Assembly: GCA_904397865.1 (NCBI GenBank)
Contig: CAJFOS010000006.1
Location: 44,455-108,454, forward strand
From: Candidatus Allochristensenella caecavium
Lineage (GTDB): Bacteria; Bacillota; Clostridia; Christensenellales; QAND01
DNA: 64,000 nt
Direction of reading: 5' to 3'
The notes below the pieces were generated by a model. It was not told the origin of the DNA. It saw only the letters and a list, made by a program, of their open reading frames with translations, and did not search any database. This document shows, one piece after another, positions 27,217-36,828 of the stretch (positions are counted from its first letter, which is position 1; every line of letters starts with the position of its first letter). The translations under genes and the position numbers were made by a program.

Positions 27217-28281
27217 TTATAAATCGAAGTAATCTCCGCGTTTATAATCATATACCGCATTGGCGGGATAACTGTCAATATCTTCCAACGCTTTACCCGT
27301 GCCAATCGCTACGCAGGAAATCGCATCCTCTGCAACATAACAGGGCAGCTTGGTTTTCTCTGCCAACATCTTGTCCAGCCCATACAGCAAGGCGCCGCCA
27401 CCCGTCATGCAGATGCCGTTTTCCGCAATATCGGCGGAGAGTTCCGGCGGCGTACGCTCCAAAACACCGTGCACCGCTTCAAAAATCAGCTGAATCGGTT
27501 CCTCCAGTGCTTCCAGGATTTCATTGCCCGCAACGCGCACCGTGCGCGGAAGGCCGGAAATCAGGTTGCGGCCGGTGACATCCATATACACTTCTTCACT
27601 GCGCGGATAGGCCGTGCCGATATTGATTTTCAATTCTTCAGCCGTACGGTCGCCAATCAACAGGTTGTGTTTTTTGCGGATGTAGCGCACAATTGCTTCA
27701 TCGAAACGGTCGCCCGCACATTTGATTGAATCGCTGACCACCGCGCCACCCAGCGAAATCACAGCGATATCCGCCGTGCCGCCGCCGATGTCCAGCACCA
27801 TCGAACCATACGGCGCACCGATATCGATACCTGCACCAATGGCCGCCGCAATGGGTTCTTCAATCAGGTATGTCTTGCGCGCGCCTGCCTCATCCGTCGC
27901 TTCAATGACACTACGCTTTTCCACTTCCGTCACGCCGCTGGGCACGCAAACCACCACCCGGGGTTTGAAAAACATCTTCCGGCCGATGACTTTACGCAAA
28001 AAATAACGCAGCATGCGTTCGGTGACGTCAAAATTGGAAATCACGCCGTCTTTAAGCGGACGAATTGCAACGATGTTGCCCGGCGTACGCCCAATCATCC
28101 GCCGCGCTTCATCGCCAATCGCCAGCATTTTGCCCGACAGACGGTCAATCGCGACAACCGAAGGCTCACGCAGCACAATCCCCCTGTCTTTGACATATAC
28201 CAGCACACTGGCCGTGCCCAGGTCGATGCCAATATCGCTGTATTCAAACATTTTCGTGTTAAAGTTCATTCGAAAATTCAT
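27217..28281 (-). CDS. mbl: MreB-like actin homologue Mbl
   Basis: Cytoskeletal ATPase that guides cylindrical wall growth. 354 residues with the actin-fold phosphate loops GIDLGTASVLVYV and VLDIGGGTADIAVISLGG and the adenosine loop MTGGGALLYGLD. Named mbl rather than mreB because it directly follows spoIIID, as in Bacillus, and no mreCD is present. GAGGGGA precedes the ATG at 28281; the longer frame to 28329 lacks a site. Confidence 0.93.
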   Translation of the reverse strand: MNFRMNFNTKMFEYSDIGIDLGTASVLVYVKDRGIVLREPSVVAIDRLSGKMLAIGDEARRMIGRTPGNIVAIRPLKDGVISNFDVTERMLRYFLRKVIGRKMFFKPRVVVCVPSGVTEVEKRSVIEATDEAGARKTYLIEEPIAAAIGAGIDIGAPYGSMVLDIGGGTADIAVISLGGAVVSDSIKCAGDRFDEAIVRYIRKKHNLLIGDRTAEELKINIGTAYPRSEEVYMDVTGRNLISGLPRTVRVAGNEILEALEEPIQLIFEAVHGVLERTPPELSADIAENGICMTGGGALLYGLDKMLAEKTKLPCYVAEDAISCVAIGTGKALEDIDSYPANAVYDYKRGDYFDL

Positions 28282-28392
28282 CGTTTGTCCCCTCGTCTTT
28301 GTTTGGGGTTGTCCACCGGCTCTGCACAATAAACGCCGGCTCCATACACCTAATGCATATCATAAACGTATCTTGCCAAATTTTCAACTGCT

Positions 28393-28644
28393 TTATCCAA
28401 TCCCCCGGTATTTGATATGCGTTGCCTGCCCGCCGCGCAGGTGCCGTTCTGCCTTATTTTTATCCAAAACAACGCGTACTTGACGAAACAGACTTGGGTT
28501 GATGCGGCGCAACCGTTCACACACATCCTTGTGTACCGTGCTCTTGCTGATGCCGAATACCTTCGCCGTTTCGCGTACCGTCGCACCGGTTTCAATGATG
28601 TGATTGGCCAGTTCCATTGCGCGTTCTTCCATGTAATCGTTCAT
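28393..28644 (-). CDS. spoIIID: Sporulation transcription regulator SpoIIID
   Basis: Mother-cell DNA-binding protein that tunes sigma-E genes and sigK. The 83 residues contain an HTH (TVRETAKVFGISKSTVHKDV) followed by the conserved LRRINPSLFRQVRVVL and RHLRGGQATHIKYRG tail. I place the start at ATG 28644 (AAAAGG upstream), where the match to Bacillus SpoIIID begins; an ATG at 28665 is in frame. It lies immediately upstream of mbl. Confidence 0.95.
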   Translation of the reverse strand: MNDYMEERAMELANHIIETGATVRETAKVFGISKSTVHKDVCERLRRINPSLFRQVRVVLDKNKAERHLRGGQATHIKYRGIG

Positions 28645-28852
28645 ATCCCTCACAACCTTTTGCACAGTTTGTACAACCTATGCAAAAGTGGCACGCAATA
28701 TGAACCTGGAACATGTATCCTTGCCGTACGCCTCTTATTTCTATACAACAAACGGACTCTGGATATAGTGCATTTTCCCTTTTCATGGTAAAATTGCTCA
28801 TCAATCAGAACTTTCTTTTTTTGACCCTATCTATCAGGAAAGGAAACCTTTG

Positions 28853-31216
28853 ATGGAACAACCCAAATCCATTTCCCGTATCCGGGCGGATTACCAGCAG
28901 GGGCTCAGCCACCAACAGGTACGCCAGCGCAAGGAAGACGGGCTTGTCAACGCCAAAGTGCGCAGCAATCAGAAAACAGTGCCGCAAATCATCCGTGACA
29001 ACGTGATGACGCTGTTCAACGTGTTTAATTTTGCCATCGGTGTATGTATTTTTCTGGTCGGCTCCTATGAGAATTTGGCCTATTTATTCGTAATTATTGG
29101 CAACATCCTCATCGGTATCATCCAAGAGATTCGCTCCAAAAAAATGGTGGAACATCTTTCGCTGATTACCATGCCCACTGCCGATGTCATACGGCAAGGG
29201 GAACGCCAGTCCATCGCCGTCGAAGAGCTTGTGCTGGATGACATCATGTTCTTGCAGGCCGGCAAGCAAATCTGCGCCGATGCCATCGTCATTCATGGCC
29301 AGGTGGAAGTCAATGAAGCCCTGTTGACAGGCGAATCCGACCCCGTTGTCAAACGCAGCGGCGATACGCTTCTCTCCGGCAGCTTTATCATCAGCGGTAC
29401 CTGTTATGCCCGTGTGGAACATGTGGGCAAAGAGAATTATGCAACGCATATTGCACTGTCCGCCCAGACGTATAAGAAATTCAAAAGCGAATTGATGACC
29501 TCTTTGAACAAAGTCGTACGCTTTACCAGCTATTTCATCCTTCCGCTAGGCGCGCTGATGGTGCTGCGCTCCCAGCTGTTTTTGCACGATACATGGGAAA
29601 GCACGATTATCTCCACCTCTGCTGCGCTGTTGGGCATGCTGCCCAAAGGGCTGGTGCTTCTGACTAGCGTGTCGCTGGCGGCGGGCGTCATCAAACTGGC
29701 GCGCAAACGCACGCTGGTGCAGGAACTGTTCTGCATCGAATCGCTCTCGCGTGTGGACGTCCTGTGCCTGGATAAAACCGGCACACTCACACAGGGCAAT
29801 ATGCAGGTTACGGACGTCATCGCCCTGCAGCCCAATCCATTGGATGAACCCCTGGATGCGCTGCTGAGCACCTATGTCGCCCATGCCGAAGAAAACAACG
29901 CCACCTTTCTGGCCTTGCGCAATGCCTTCCCCACCTCGCAAACCAACACGACCGAAGTCGTTTCCCATACGCCCTTTTCCTCCTCACGCAAATGGGGGTC
30001 GATAACCCTGGCAAACGGAGGTACGCTGTACCTGGGCGCCCCGGACCGAATCGCCCCGTTTTATCCTATTCCCCGCCCCGTCAGCGAGCGTATCCGGCAG
30101 GGTGCGCGCGTGCTCCTGTTTGCATACAGCGCGCAGTCACACCCGGATGGTTCCCCCGAGGAACCAGTTCCTCTGTGTGCTATCGTTCTACATGACCCGC
30201 TGCGCAAGGACGCCAAGAATATTCTTTCCTTTTTTGCCAAAGAAGGCGTGCAGGTCAAGATTATCTCCGGCGACCATCCTTCCACCGTAACCAGCATCGC
30301 CCAGCAGGCAGGCCTGCAGCGTTGGCAGCATGCGGTGGACGCCACCACGCTAAAAACCGAGGCGGACATCCAGAAGGCAGTGATGGATACCACCATATTC
30401 GGACGCGTAACCCCTACGCAAAAGCGGCAAATCATCCGGGCTTTCCAGGCCCAGGGGCATACCGTCGCCATGGTCGGTGATGGCGTGAACGACGTGCTGG
30501 CACTTAAGGATGCGGATTGCTCCATCGCCATGGCCGCCGGAAGTGAAGCTACCCGTCAAATTGCACAGCTGGTGCTGCTGGATTCCCAGTTCTCCTCCTT
30601 GCCGGATGTGGTGATGGAGGGGCGGCGCGTGGTCAATAACATCACGCGCACTGCCTCTTTGTTTCTCATCAAAACCATCTTTTCCTTTTTGCTCAGCTTT
30701 TTAACTGTGCTGGGGCTAGTGGAATATCCATTCATCCCCATCCAGCTCAGTCTGATAGGCATTGTAATGGAGGGCATCCCGGCATTCCTGCTGACTTTTG
30801 AACCCAACCATGCCCGCATTGACCAACCCTTTTTGCCCACGGTTCTGCGCAGTGCGCTGCCAAGTGCATTGGTGGTTGTGGTCAATATCCTGATTATTCA
30901 GCTGGGCGCAGGCGTCTTTGGCTTGACGGAACAGGACGTGCACACCCTTGACGTATTGCTCACTGGCTTTGCTGCACTGATTCTGCTTTGGAAGGTATGC
31001 CGCCCATTCAACTGGTTCCACCGCGCGCTCTGGCTATGCATGACAGCACTATTTTTCTCCTGTGCCTATCTCTTCCATGACCTGCTTTCTATCGGCGTGT
31101 TGACAACTGCTTCATGGCCGGTGTTGATTGTCATGGCAGTGGCGGATGTGCTGCTGACGTGGTTTTTGTCCAGTCTGGCAAGGCGCGTCCATCTGCCTGC
31201 TTCCCGCTCAATTTGA
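28853..31216 (+). CDS. P-type cation-transporting ATPase, CtpE-like
   Basis: 787-residue ion pump. Actuator TGES (LLTGESDPVV), phosphorylation site CLDKTGTLTQGN, hinge MVGDGVNDVLALKDADC, and about eight to ten membrane segments are seen. The membrane motif before the phosphorylation site reads MLPKGLVLLTS where calcium pumps have PEGL, so cation specificity is uncertain; overall shape resembles the CtpE type proposed to move calcium. No regulator overlaps. It is monocistronic and closed by a terminator. Confidence 0.9.
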   Translation: MEQPKSISRIRADYQQGLSHQQVRQRKEDGLVNAKVRSNQKTVPQIIRDNVMTLFNVFNFAIGVCIFLVGSYENLAYLFVIIGNILIGIIQEIRSKKMVEHLSLITMPTADVIRQGERQSIAVEELVLDDIMFLQAGKQICADAIVIHGQVEVNEALLTGESDPVVKRSGDTLLSGSFIISGTCYARVEHVGKENYATHIALSAQTYKKFKSELMTSLNKVVRFTSYFILPLGALMVLRSQLFLHDTWESTIISTSAALLGMLPKGLVLLTSVSLAAGVIKLARKRTLVQELFCIESLSRVDVLCLDKTGTLTQGNMQVTDVIALQPNPLDEPLDALLSTYVAHAEENNATFLALRNAFPTSQTNTTEVVSHTPFSSSRKWGSITLANGGTLYLGAPDRIAPFYPIPRPVSERIRQGARVLLFAYSAQSHPDGSPEEPVPLCAIVLHDPLRKDAKNILSFFAKEGVQVKIISGDHPSTVTSIAQQAGLQRWQHAVDATTLKTEADIQKAVMDTTIFGRVTPTQKRQIIRAFQAQGHTVAMVGDGVNDVLALKDADCSIAMAAGSEATRQIAQLVLLDSQFSSLPDVVMEGRRVVNNITRTASLFLIKTIFSFLLSFLTVLGLVEYPFIPIQLSLIGIVMEGIPAFLLTFEPNHARIDQPFLPTVLRSALPSALVVVVNILIIQLGAGVFGLTEQDVHTLDVLLTGFAALILLWKVCRPFNWFHRALWLCMTALFFSCAYLFHDLLSIGVLTTASWPVLIVMAVADVLLTWFLSSLARRVHLPASRSI

Positions 31217-31225
31217 TTGGACATC

Positions 31226-31254
31226 AAGCGGATGCAAATGCATCCGCTTTTTTT
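31226..31254 (+). terminator. Intrinsic terminator after the P-type ATPase gene
   Basis: AAGCGGATGCA/TGCATCCGCTT stem with a T7 tail. Confidence 0.82.
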
Positions 31255-31480
31255 ACTCTCCGAACTCACCATCCACCCTCTTCCTCCATAGGGAGTAAAC
31301 ATGTACGCAACAACTTTGCTGTATTTTGAATGGGGCATCATCGTTTCTATGCGCCTTGGGAATGCGGACAAGCAGCCTTTCTGCAGCAAATCCAGCCGAA
31401 AAGAAATATTTTTTCTTTTTCTCCTGCTTTTTCGATGTTACAATGAAAATAATCTTCCAAACAGAAAGGGTTTTTCATCT

Positions 31481-32326
31481 ATGTCTGAACCGGATGTCTT
31501 CAGCCAAATCCGTATTCATTACAATGCCTTTTCCAAAGGCAAAAAAAAGATTGCACAATACATTCTGGACCACCCCGAGCAAATTCTGCCGCTATCCATC
31601 ACTCAATTCGCACAGGTTTGCGGCGTGGGGGATGCTTCCATTTCACGCTTTTGCCAGTCCATTGGCTATAAAGGATATCAAGATTTCAAGCTGGCGCTGG
31701 CACAACAAGTAGCCAGTACGTCTTTGCCTGGCATTGAACATCTGCAGTCCAATTCCGTACAGGATACGGCACAGGCGTTGTTAACCCGCTACAAGCATAT
31801 CCTCACGGAAACCGTCGCGCTTCTGGATGAAGCCGAACTGCAGCGTGCAACACAGGCCCTTATTGATGCGCGGCAGATTGTCTTTTTCGGCGTCGGTTCC
31901 TCTTTATATACGGCCATGGAATGCTGTCATAAGTTTATGCGCATCACGCCCAACAGCACCATGCAGTTTGACACCCATATGCAACTGATGTCCGCTGCAT
32001 TGCTCAGCGAAAAAGATGTCGCCGTCGTCGTCTCCTATTCCGGGGCAACCAAAGAGACTGTACGCATGGCTAAAATTGCCAAAGAGGGCGGGGCACGCAT
32101 CATCGCTGTCACCCGTTTTTTGCAATCCCCTTTGCAGAAATATGCAGATATCACGCTTCTTTGCGGTGCAGATGAGACCATTTTGGAGGAATTCGGCTCC
32201 TCTATCAGCATCGCACAGTCGTTTGTATTGCAGATGCTCTATCTGCAATACTTTGACCATTGCCTAGACCGTGTCCAGAACAATTTGAAAAAAACTTCGT
32301 CCACATTAATCGACCGCATGTATTAA
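31481..32326 (+). CDS. MurR/RpiR-family transcriptional regulator
   Basis: 281 residues: an N-terminal RpiR HTH (CGVGDASISRFCQSIGYKG) and a C-terminal SIS domain (IVFFGVGSSLYTAMEC, VVSYSGATKETVRMA) that senses a phosphosugar. AGAAAGGG lies before the ATG at 31481. An extended -10 (TGTTACAAT, hexamer 31439-31444) is upstream. No sugar-use operon is next to it, so its target is unknown. A strong terminator follows. Confidence 0.9.
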   Translation: MSEPDVFSQIRIHYNAFSKGKKKIAQYILDHPEQILPLSITQFAQVCGVGDASISRFCQSIGYKGYQDFKLALAQQVASTSLPGIEHLQSNSVQDTAQALLTRYKHILTETVALLDEAELQRATQALIDARQIVFFGVGSSLYTAMECCHKFMRITPNSTMQFDTHMQLMSAALLSEKDVAVVVSYSGATKETVRMAKIAKEGGARIIAVTRFLQSPLQKYADITLLCGADETILEEFGSSISIAQSFVLQMLYLQYFDHCLDRVQNNLKKTSSTLIDRMY

Positions 32327-32352
32327 ACGCGCCTGCCGGTGGCTGCTAAATG

Positions 32353-32386
32353 CAAACACGGAGGGATTTACCCTCCGTGTTTTGTT
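32353..32386. terminator. Bidirectional terminator between the MurR/RpiR gene and ygiQ
   Basis: AAACACGGAGGG/CCCTCCGTGTTT hairpin with a T-rich tail on the plus strand; the ygiQ stop codon is within its loop. Confidence 0.8.
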
Positions 32387-34326
32387 TTCTGTTTTACTTG
32401 TAAACGTTGCGCCAGCTGCTGCTTGGTGCCCGCTTTATGCCCTTTTGTTACCCGTTTTTTCGGCTTGGCCCGGTTTCCGCGGCAAGCGGCGCGTGTACCT
32501 GTCGCCTGCTGCGCCGGTGTGCGCCCGCGCATTTCGCTTCGTTCCGGCCATACCAGGCAATGGCTCTCATATCCAATCAAATCCGCACGTCCGGCTTTAC
32601 GCAGCGCCTGCCGTACCAACGGCGCATTTTCCTTGCGGTAAAACTGCAAAAGCGCGCGCTGCATCCGCTTTTCTTCATAACTGCGCGGAACGTATACCGG
32701 TTCCATCGTCCGCGGGTCCAAACCCGTATAAAACATGGTGGTGGACAATGTACCCGGGGTGGGGTAGAAATCCTGTACCTGTTCCGGCCGCTGGCCCGTT
32801 TTTTTCAGGTAGCAGGCCAATTCAATCGCGGCATGCAAATCGCTGCCCGGATGACTGGACATAAAATAGGGAACGATGTACTGGTCCTTGCCAAGCTGTT
32901 GATTGAGCACGCGGTACTTATGCACAAACTGGTCATACAAAGCGCGCGGCGGCTTACCCATGCGCGCCAGCACACGGTCAGAAATGTGCTCCGGCGCCAC
33001 TTTCAGTTGTCCGCTGATATGATGTTCAACCAATTCGCGAAAAAAAGCGTCGTTGGTATCATACATCATATAGTCATACCGAAGGCCGGAACGCACAAAC
33101 ACCTTTTTGATACCCGGCAGTTTGCGCAGCTGTACCAGAAGCTTTCGGTAATCTTCGTGGTCAACCTCCAGGTTTGGACAACGGGGATACAGACAGGCGC
33201 GGTCCGGACAGACCCCATTTTTACGCTGCTGTTTGCAGGCGGTCTGTCGGAAATTGGCGGTCGGCCCGCCGACGTCGTGAATATACCCCTTAAAATGGGG
33301 GCTTTTTGTCATCTGAATCGCTTCGTCTACAATGGACGCATGACTGCGCACCTGAATACGGCGGCCCTGATGATAAGTCAGCGCACAAAAGGAACACCCG
33401 CCATAGCACCCGCGGCAGCTTGTGATGGAAAATTCCACTTCATCCACCCCTGGGATGTGTTCCGTATAACTGGGATGCGGGGCGCGCATATAGGGCAGCG
33501 CATACACCGCATCCATCTCCTGCACGCTCAGCGGCATGGCCGGCGGATTCATCACCAAATATCCATCGCCATGCTTCTGCGCCAGGCGCTGGCCACGAAT
33601 GGCATCCGTCTGCCGGTGCTGTTCCAAAAATGCACGCGCATAGGCCTGTTTATCCGTACGCACCTGCTCGAACGATTCTATTTCCTTGACCGCGTCCACC
33701 CCTTGGAGCGAGGCTGTCTGGTAACACGTTCCATTGACATAGGTAATCTGCCCAATGGGAATGCCCGCCGCAAGGGCCTGTGCAAGCTCCACCACCGGAC
33801 GTTCCCCCATGCCGTAAATCAACAAATCCGCCCCTGCATCAACCAGAATCGAACGGCGTACCTTATCGTCCCAATAATCATAATGGGCAAAGCGGCGCAG
33901 GCTCGCCTCAATTCCGCCGATGATAATCGGCATATTGCGGTAGGCCTGCCGAATCATGTTCGTATAAACAATCACTGCCCGGTCCGGCCGGGCGCCTGTT
34001 TTGCCCCCCGGCGTATAGGCATCGTCGCTGCGGCGTTTTTTGCTGGCCGTGTAATGACATACCATGGAATCGATATTGCCGGAATTGACCAGAAACCCCA
34101 GCCGCGGGCGGCCAAAGCGCTGGAAATCCCGCACGCTTTTCCAATCCGGCTGCGCAATCACCGCCACTTTGAACCCCTGACTCTCCAGCACCCGGCCGAT
34201 GATGGCAGTGCCAAAGCTGGGATGGTCGACGTACGCATCCCCCGTGACCAGGCAGAAATCCGGCCGTTCCCAGCCGCGTGCCAACATCTCCTGGCGTGTA
34301 AGCGGCAAAAACTGTTTCTCCATCAT
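32368..34326 (-). CDS. YgiQ-family radical SAM protein (UPF0313)
   Basis: 652 residues. Radical SAM cluster motif [16 protein letters not shown] (CxxxCxxC) in the middle, preceded by a B12-binding-like N-terminal domain and followed by the conserved [13 protein letters not shown] and a Lys/Arg-rich tail. Reaction unknown for the family. The start ATG overlaps the stop of the upstream cas6-like gene as ATGA, so the two are translationally coupled. Its length and motifs are normal for YgiQ. Confidence 0.93.
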   Translation of the reverse strand: MMEKQFLPLTRQEMLARGWERPDFCLVTGDAYVDHPSFGTAIIGRVLESQGFKVAVIAQPDWKSVRDFQRFGRPRLGFLVNSGNIDSMVCHYTASKKRRSDDAYTPGGKTGARPDRAVIVYTNMIRQAYRNMPIIIGGIEASLRRFAHYDYWDDKVRRSILVDAGADLLIYGMGERPVVELAQALAAGIPIGQITYVNGTCYQTASLQGVDAVKEIESFEQVRTDKQAYARAFLEQHRQTDAIRGQRLAQKHGDGYLVMNPPAMPLSVQEMDAVYALPYMRAPHPSYTEHIPGVDEVEFSITSCRGCYGGCSFCALTYHQGRRIQVRSHASIVDEAIQMTKSPHFKGYIHDVGGPTANFRQTACKQQRKNGVCPDRACLYPRCPNLEVDHEDYRKLLVQLRKLPGIKKVFVRSGLRYDYMMYDTNDAFFRELVEHHISGQLKVAPEHISDRVLARMGKPPRALYDQFVHKYRVLNQQLGKDQYIVPYFMSSHPGSDLHAAIELACYLKKTGQRPEQVQDFYPTPGTLSTTMFYTGLDPRTMEPVYVPRSYEEKRMQRALLQFYRKENAPLVRQALRKAGRADLIGYESHCLVWPERSEMRGRTPAQQATGTRAACRGNRAKPKKRVTKGHKAGTKQQLAQRLQVKQKTKHGG

Positions 34327-35051
34327 ATCTGTTCGTTCCGTTCCCTTTCCAAATCAAACAGACCAAAGCCCGTGCTTCGGCGACTGCCCATCCCTGCCCC
34401 GTACAAGTAACGCAGCAGCCGGACATCCCCTAAAAGCACACATGTGCCAAGCGAAGCATGTATCTTCTTCCCCTGATGCAGCACACGCAGGCGTTTGAGT
34501 CCATCCAGTCCCTCTATCCGCCAACTGGTGATGGCGTCCATCGGCAAGCCAGCCTGCTGTCCCTGCGCGTGAACGATGCGCGTCAGTACGGACACAAAAT
34601 TCGTATCCTGTGCGCTTAAATATCGTTCGCCCGCGCCGCCATGCTGGTCACGCACCAAAAGAGGACTGCGCAGCCGTATCCGTATGCGTTCCCCTATATA
34701 CGGCGGCTGTGCAAACACGCGCACCTGCTGCAGATGCATGCCATCCTCCCGCCAGGCAAATGGCTCGTCCTCGTGCAGTTGCCGGTCGAACATCTGCCGG
34801 AACCGCTCGCCCCAGTCGGCATCATAACAGGAAAACAACACGCTCACCCTTTGCCCAGGCACCGTGATGCGCTGTGCTGAAAACGATGCCTCAGGCAGGT
34901 ACACGGAAAAGGTGAAGTCCCGGCTCATGGTCTGCGGCCAGGCGTCTGTACACGCCTGCTGATAAGCAGCTTGTATCCATTGCGCAACCATCCGCCGATA
35001 TTCCAGTGTCCATGACGGTTGTGAAAGTGCCAACTGTAGTTCCAATCGCAT
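34323..35051 (-). CDS. Orphan Cas6-like CRISPR endoribonuclease homologue
   Basis: 242-residue RAMP protein with the Cas6 architecture: an N-terminal ferredoxin-like half, [14 protein letters not shown] in the middle and the diagnostic glycine-rich loop [19 protein letters not shown] near the C-terminus. Cas6 cuts CRISPR precursor RNA, but no array or other cas gene is in the window. The N-terminal half has no His before the HEDEP near residue 93, so the catalytic His of Pyrococcus Cas6 seems absent; it may bind RNA without cutting. Start ATG 35051 has an AGGA site; an earlier frame to 35117 has none. It is coupled to ygiQ. Confidence 0.8.
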   Translation of the reverse strand: MRLELQLALSQPSWTLEYRRMVAQWIQAAYQQACTDAWPQTMSRDFTFSVYLPEASFSAQRITVPGQRVSVLFSCYDADWGERFRQMFDRQLHEDEPFAWREDGMHLQQVRVFAQPPYIGERIRIRLRSPLLVRDQHGGAGERYLSAQDTNFVSVLTRIVHAQGQQAGLPMDAITSWRIEGLDGLKRLRVLHQGKKIHASLGTCVLLGDVRLLRYLYGAGMGSRRSTGFGLFDLERERNEQI

Positions 35052-35121
35052 GTTATATCCTGCTCTCTTTGGTTTTAATTCTATTGTACATGATTTGCCT
35101 GCGTTCCGCCGCTTCATTTTT

Positions 35122-35177
35122 ACACAGGGGCGTGGGAAAACAGCCGCAAAATCGACTCGTCTCCCACGCCCCTGTAT
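35122..35177 (-). repeat. Long hairpin in the fumarase-cas6 intergenic region
   Basis: Perfect 14-base arms (ACAGGGGCGTGGGA, 35124-35137 and 35162-35175) enclose 24 bases that can form a smaller AGTCG/CGGCT stem. No T run follows on either strand, so it is not a typical terminator. It ends about 70 bases upstream of the cas6-like start; a TACAAT -10-like box lies between them at 35084-35089. Confidence 0.75.
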
Positions 35178-35224
35178 CGGCGATTGGACTGAAAACAGCT
35201 CGTCTTATGACGATATTCATGTAT

Positions 35225-35785
35225 TTACAACTTCACGTTATTCCTGTATGCATTGGGCCCGTCGATATATGCGTTCCCGCCGTGGGCGTCCAGCGCCACC
35301 ATGCACGGAAAATCCTCCACTATCAACCGTGCCACCGCTTCGCTCTGCAATTCCGGATAGGCAATCACTTCACGCGAACGCACCGCGCGTGCCAACAGCG
35401 CCCCTGCACCGCCCATGGCCGCAAGATATACTGCGCCGTTGCGTACCACCGCGTCACATACGGCCGCGTTTCGTTCCCCTTTGCCAATCATGGCGCAAAG
35501 CCCCGCATCCAGTAAATCAGGCGTGAATCCATCCATCCGTCCGCTGGTCGTTGGGCCCAGTGCACCGACTGGGCGGCCCGGCGGATTGGGCGTCGGCCCC
35601 GCATAATAAATGACCGCGCCCTGCAAATCAAACGGAAGTGCCTCGCCCGCCGCCAGCGCGGCCGCCATGCGGGCATGCGCGGCATCCCTTGCCGTATAAA
35701 TCGTACCCGAAATCCATACTTCATCGCCCGCTTTCAACTGGGAGAGCATCTGCTTTGTCAGCGGTGTGTGCAAACGTACCGGCAT
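35225..35785 (-). CDS. Class I fumarate hydratase, beta subunit
   Basis: 186-residue C-terminal part of the iron-sulfur fumarase/tartrate dehydratase family, interconverting fumarate and malate with the alpha subunit. Landmarks are VWISGTIYTARDAAH, the conserved GPTTSGRMD and MGGAGALLA. ATG at 35785 follows AAGGAGGG. It begins about 50 bases after the alpha gene ends. Fumarate is most likely, though L-tartrate dehydratase cannot be ruled out from sequence alone. Confidence 0.9.
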   Translation of the reverse strand: MPVRLHTPLTKQMLSQLKAGDEVWISGTIYTARDAAHARMAAALAAGEALPFDLQGAVIYYAGPTPNPPGRPVGALGPTTSGRMDGFTPDLLDAGLCAMIGKGERNAAVCDAVVRNGAVYLAAMGGAGALLARAVRSREVIAYPELQSEAVARLIVEDFPCMVALDAHGGNAYIDGPNAYRNNVKL

Positions 35786-35839
35786 CGGTTTCCCTCCTTT
35801 TTCAACACGTGGTTCATCCTGCAATCAGCTATCCTGACC

Positions 35840-36682
35840 CTACAACACCGCGTGCACATGCCGGGATACATGACAGTTGATATTGACCGCCACCGGTAGC
35901 CCGGCTATATGCGTGGCATGCGGCACGATGTGCACAGCCAGCGCCGTTGTCTTTCCACCAAAACCCTGCGGCCCGATGCCAAGCCGGTTGATGGCCCGCA
36001 GTAATTCCTCCTCCATCCGGCGGTAGAACGGGTCTTTGTGCAGTGTGCCAATCGGGCGCAGCAGGGCCTGTTTGGCCAAAAGCGCCACGCGGTCAAAACT
36101 ACCGCCTATCCCCACGCCCACCACAATCGGCGGACAGGGATTGGAGCCTGCCTGCCGGACGGTCTCCAACACAAATCGCTTGACTCCTTCCGCACCATCC
36201 GCGGGTTTCAACATCGCCAGGCGGCTCATATTTTCGCTGCCAAACCCTTTTGGCGCAACCGTAACGTCCACTTGGTCGCCAGGTACAATCTCCATATAAA
36301 TCAATGCGGGCGTGTTGTCTTTGGTATTAACCCGCTGCAGCGGGTCTGCCACAACGGATTTTCGCAGATAGCCTTTGGCATAACCATCTCGCACGCCTTG
36401 CTGTACAGCCTGCTGTAAATCTCCCTCTGTCCAATATACCTGTTGACCGATGCGCAGAAAAACGCACGCCATGCCTGTATCCTGGCAAATCGGTGTCTGC
36501 TCCTGCACCGCCACAACCGCATTTTCCCGCAGCGTATGCAACACGCGCCGTGCCGGCAGCCATGGTTCTTCCTGTTCCGCCCGTTCCATCGCCGCACATA
36601 CATCCTGTGGCAACTGGTAACAGGCTTGTATGCACATCTGTTCCACCAATGCGCGCAAGCGCTGCACGGATACTTCCCGCAT
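35840..36682 (-). CDS. Class I fumarate hydratase, alpha subunit
   Basis: 280 residues binding the catalytic [4Fe-4S] cluster. Three candidate cysteine ligands are visible: ICQDTGMA, GSNPCPPIVV and NINCHVSRH. KGFGSENMS and VGIGGSFDRVALLAK are family signatures. The ATG at 36682 follows AAAGGGCGGGG; longer in-frame starts up to 36850 cross the promoter and are unlikely. With the beta gene it makes a two-gene operon. Confidence 0.92.
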   Translation of the reverse strand: MREVSVQRLRALVEQMCIQACYQLPQDVCAAMERAEQEEPWLPARRVLHTLRENAVVAVQEQTPICQDTGMACVFLRIGQQVYWTEGDLQQAVQQGVRDGYAKGYLRKSVVADPLQRVNTKDNTPALIYMEIVPGDQVDVTVAPKGFGSENMSRLAMLKPADGAEGVKRFVLETVRQAGSNPCPPIVVGVGIGGSFDRVALLAKQALLRPIGTLHKDPFYRRMEEELLRAINRLGIGPQGFGGKTTALAVHIVPHATHIAGLPVAVNINCHVSRHVHAVL

Positions 36683-36710
36683 CTCGTTCCCCGCCCTTTC
36701 TTTCGTCCCA

Positions 36711-36738
36711 AGTATAGCATGTTTTCTCCCTTGCGCAA
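36711..36738 (-). promoter_or_regulatory. Promoter of the fumarase operon
   Basis: TTGCGC (36733-36738), 16 bases, TATACT (36711-36716) on the minus strand, between the divergent fumarase and ZIP genes. Confidence 0.6.
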
Positions 36739-36828
36739 ACGGGGCTCCTGCGTTGTCCGCACACCTTTTGCACACCGCCGCATAGGATACCACAAACCGG
36801 AAAACCAAGAAAAAACGGAGGATAAAAC

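Noticed and set aside
32407..34410. A 667-residue plus-strand frame opposite ygiQ
   Set aside because: It is an antisense shadow: the minus strand encodes a complete YgiQ with its CxxxCxxC motif, and the plus frame has no ribosome site.
34300..35300. A CRISPR array near the cas6-like gene
   Set aside because: No direct repeat with regular spacing was seen; the only repeat is a single inverted one.
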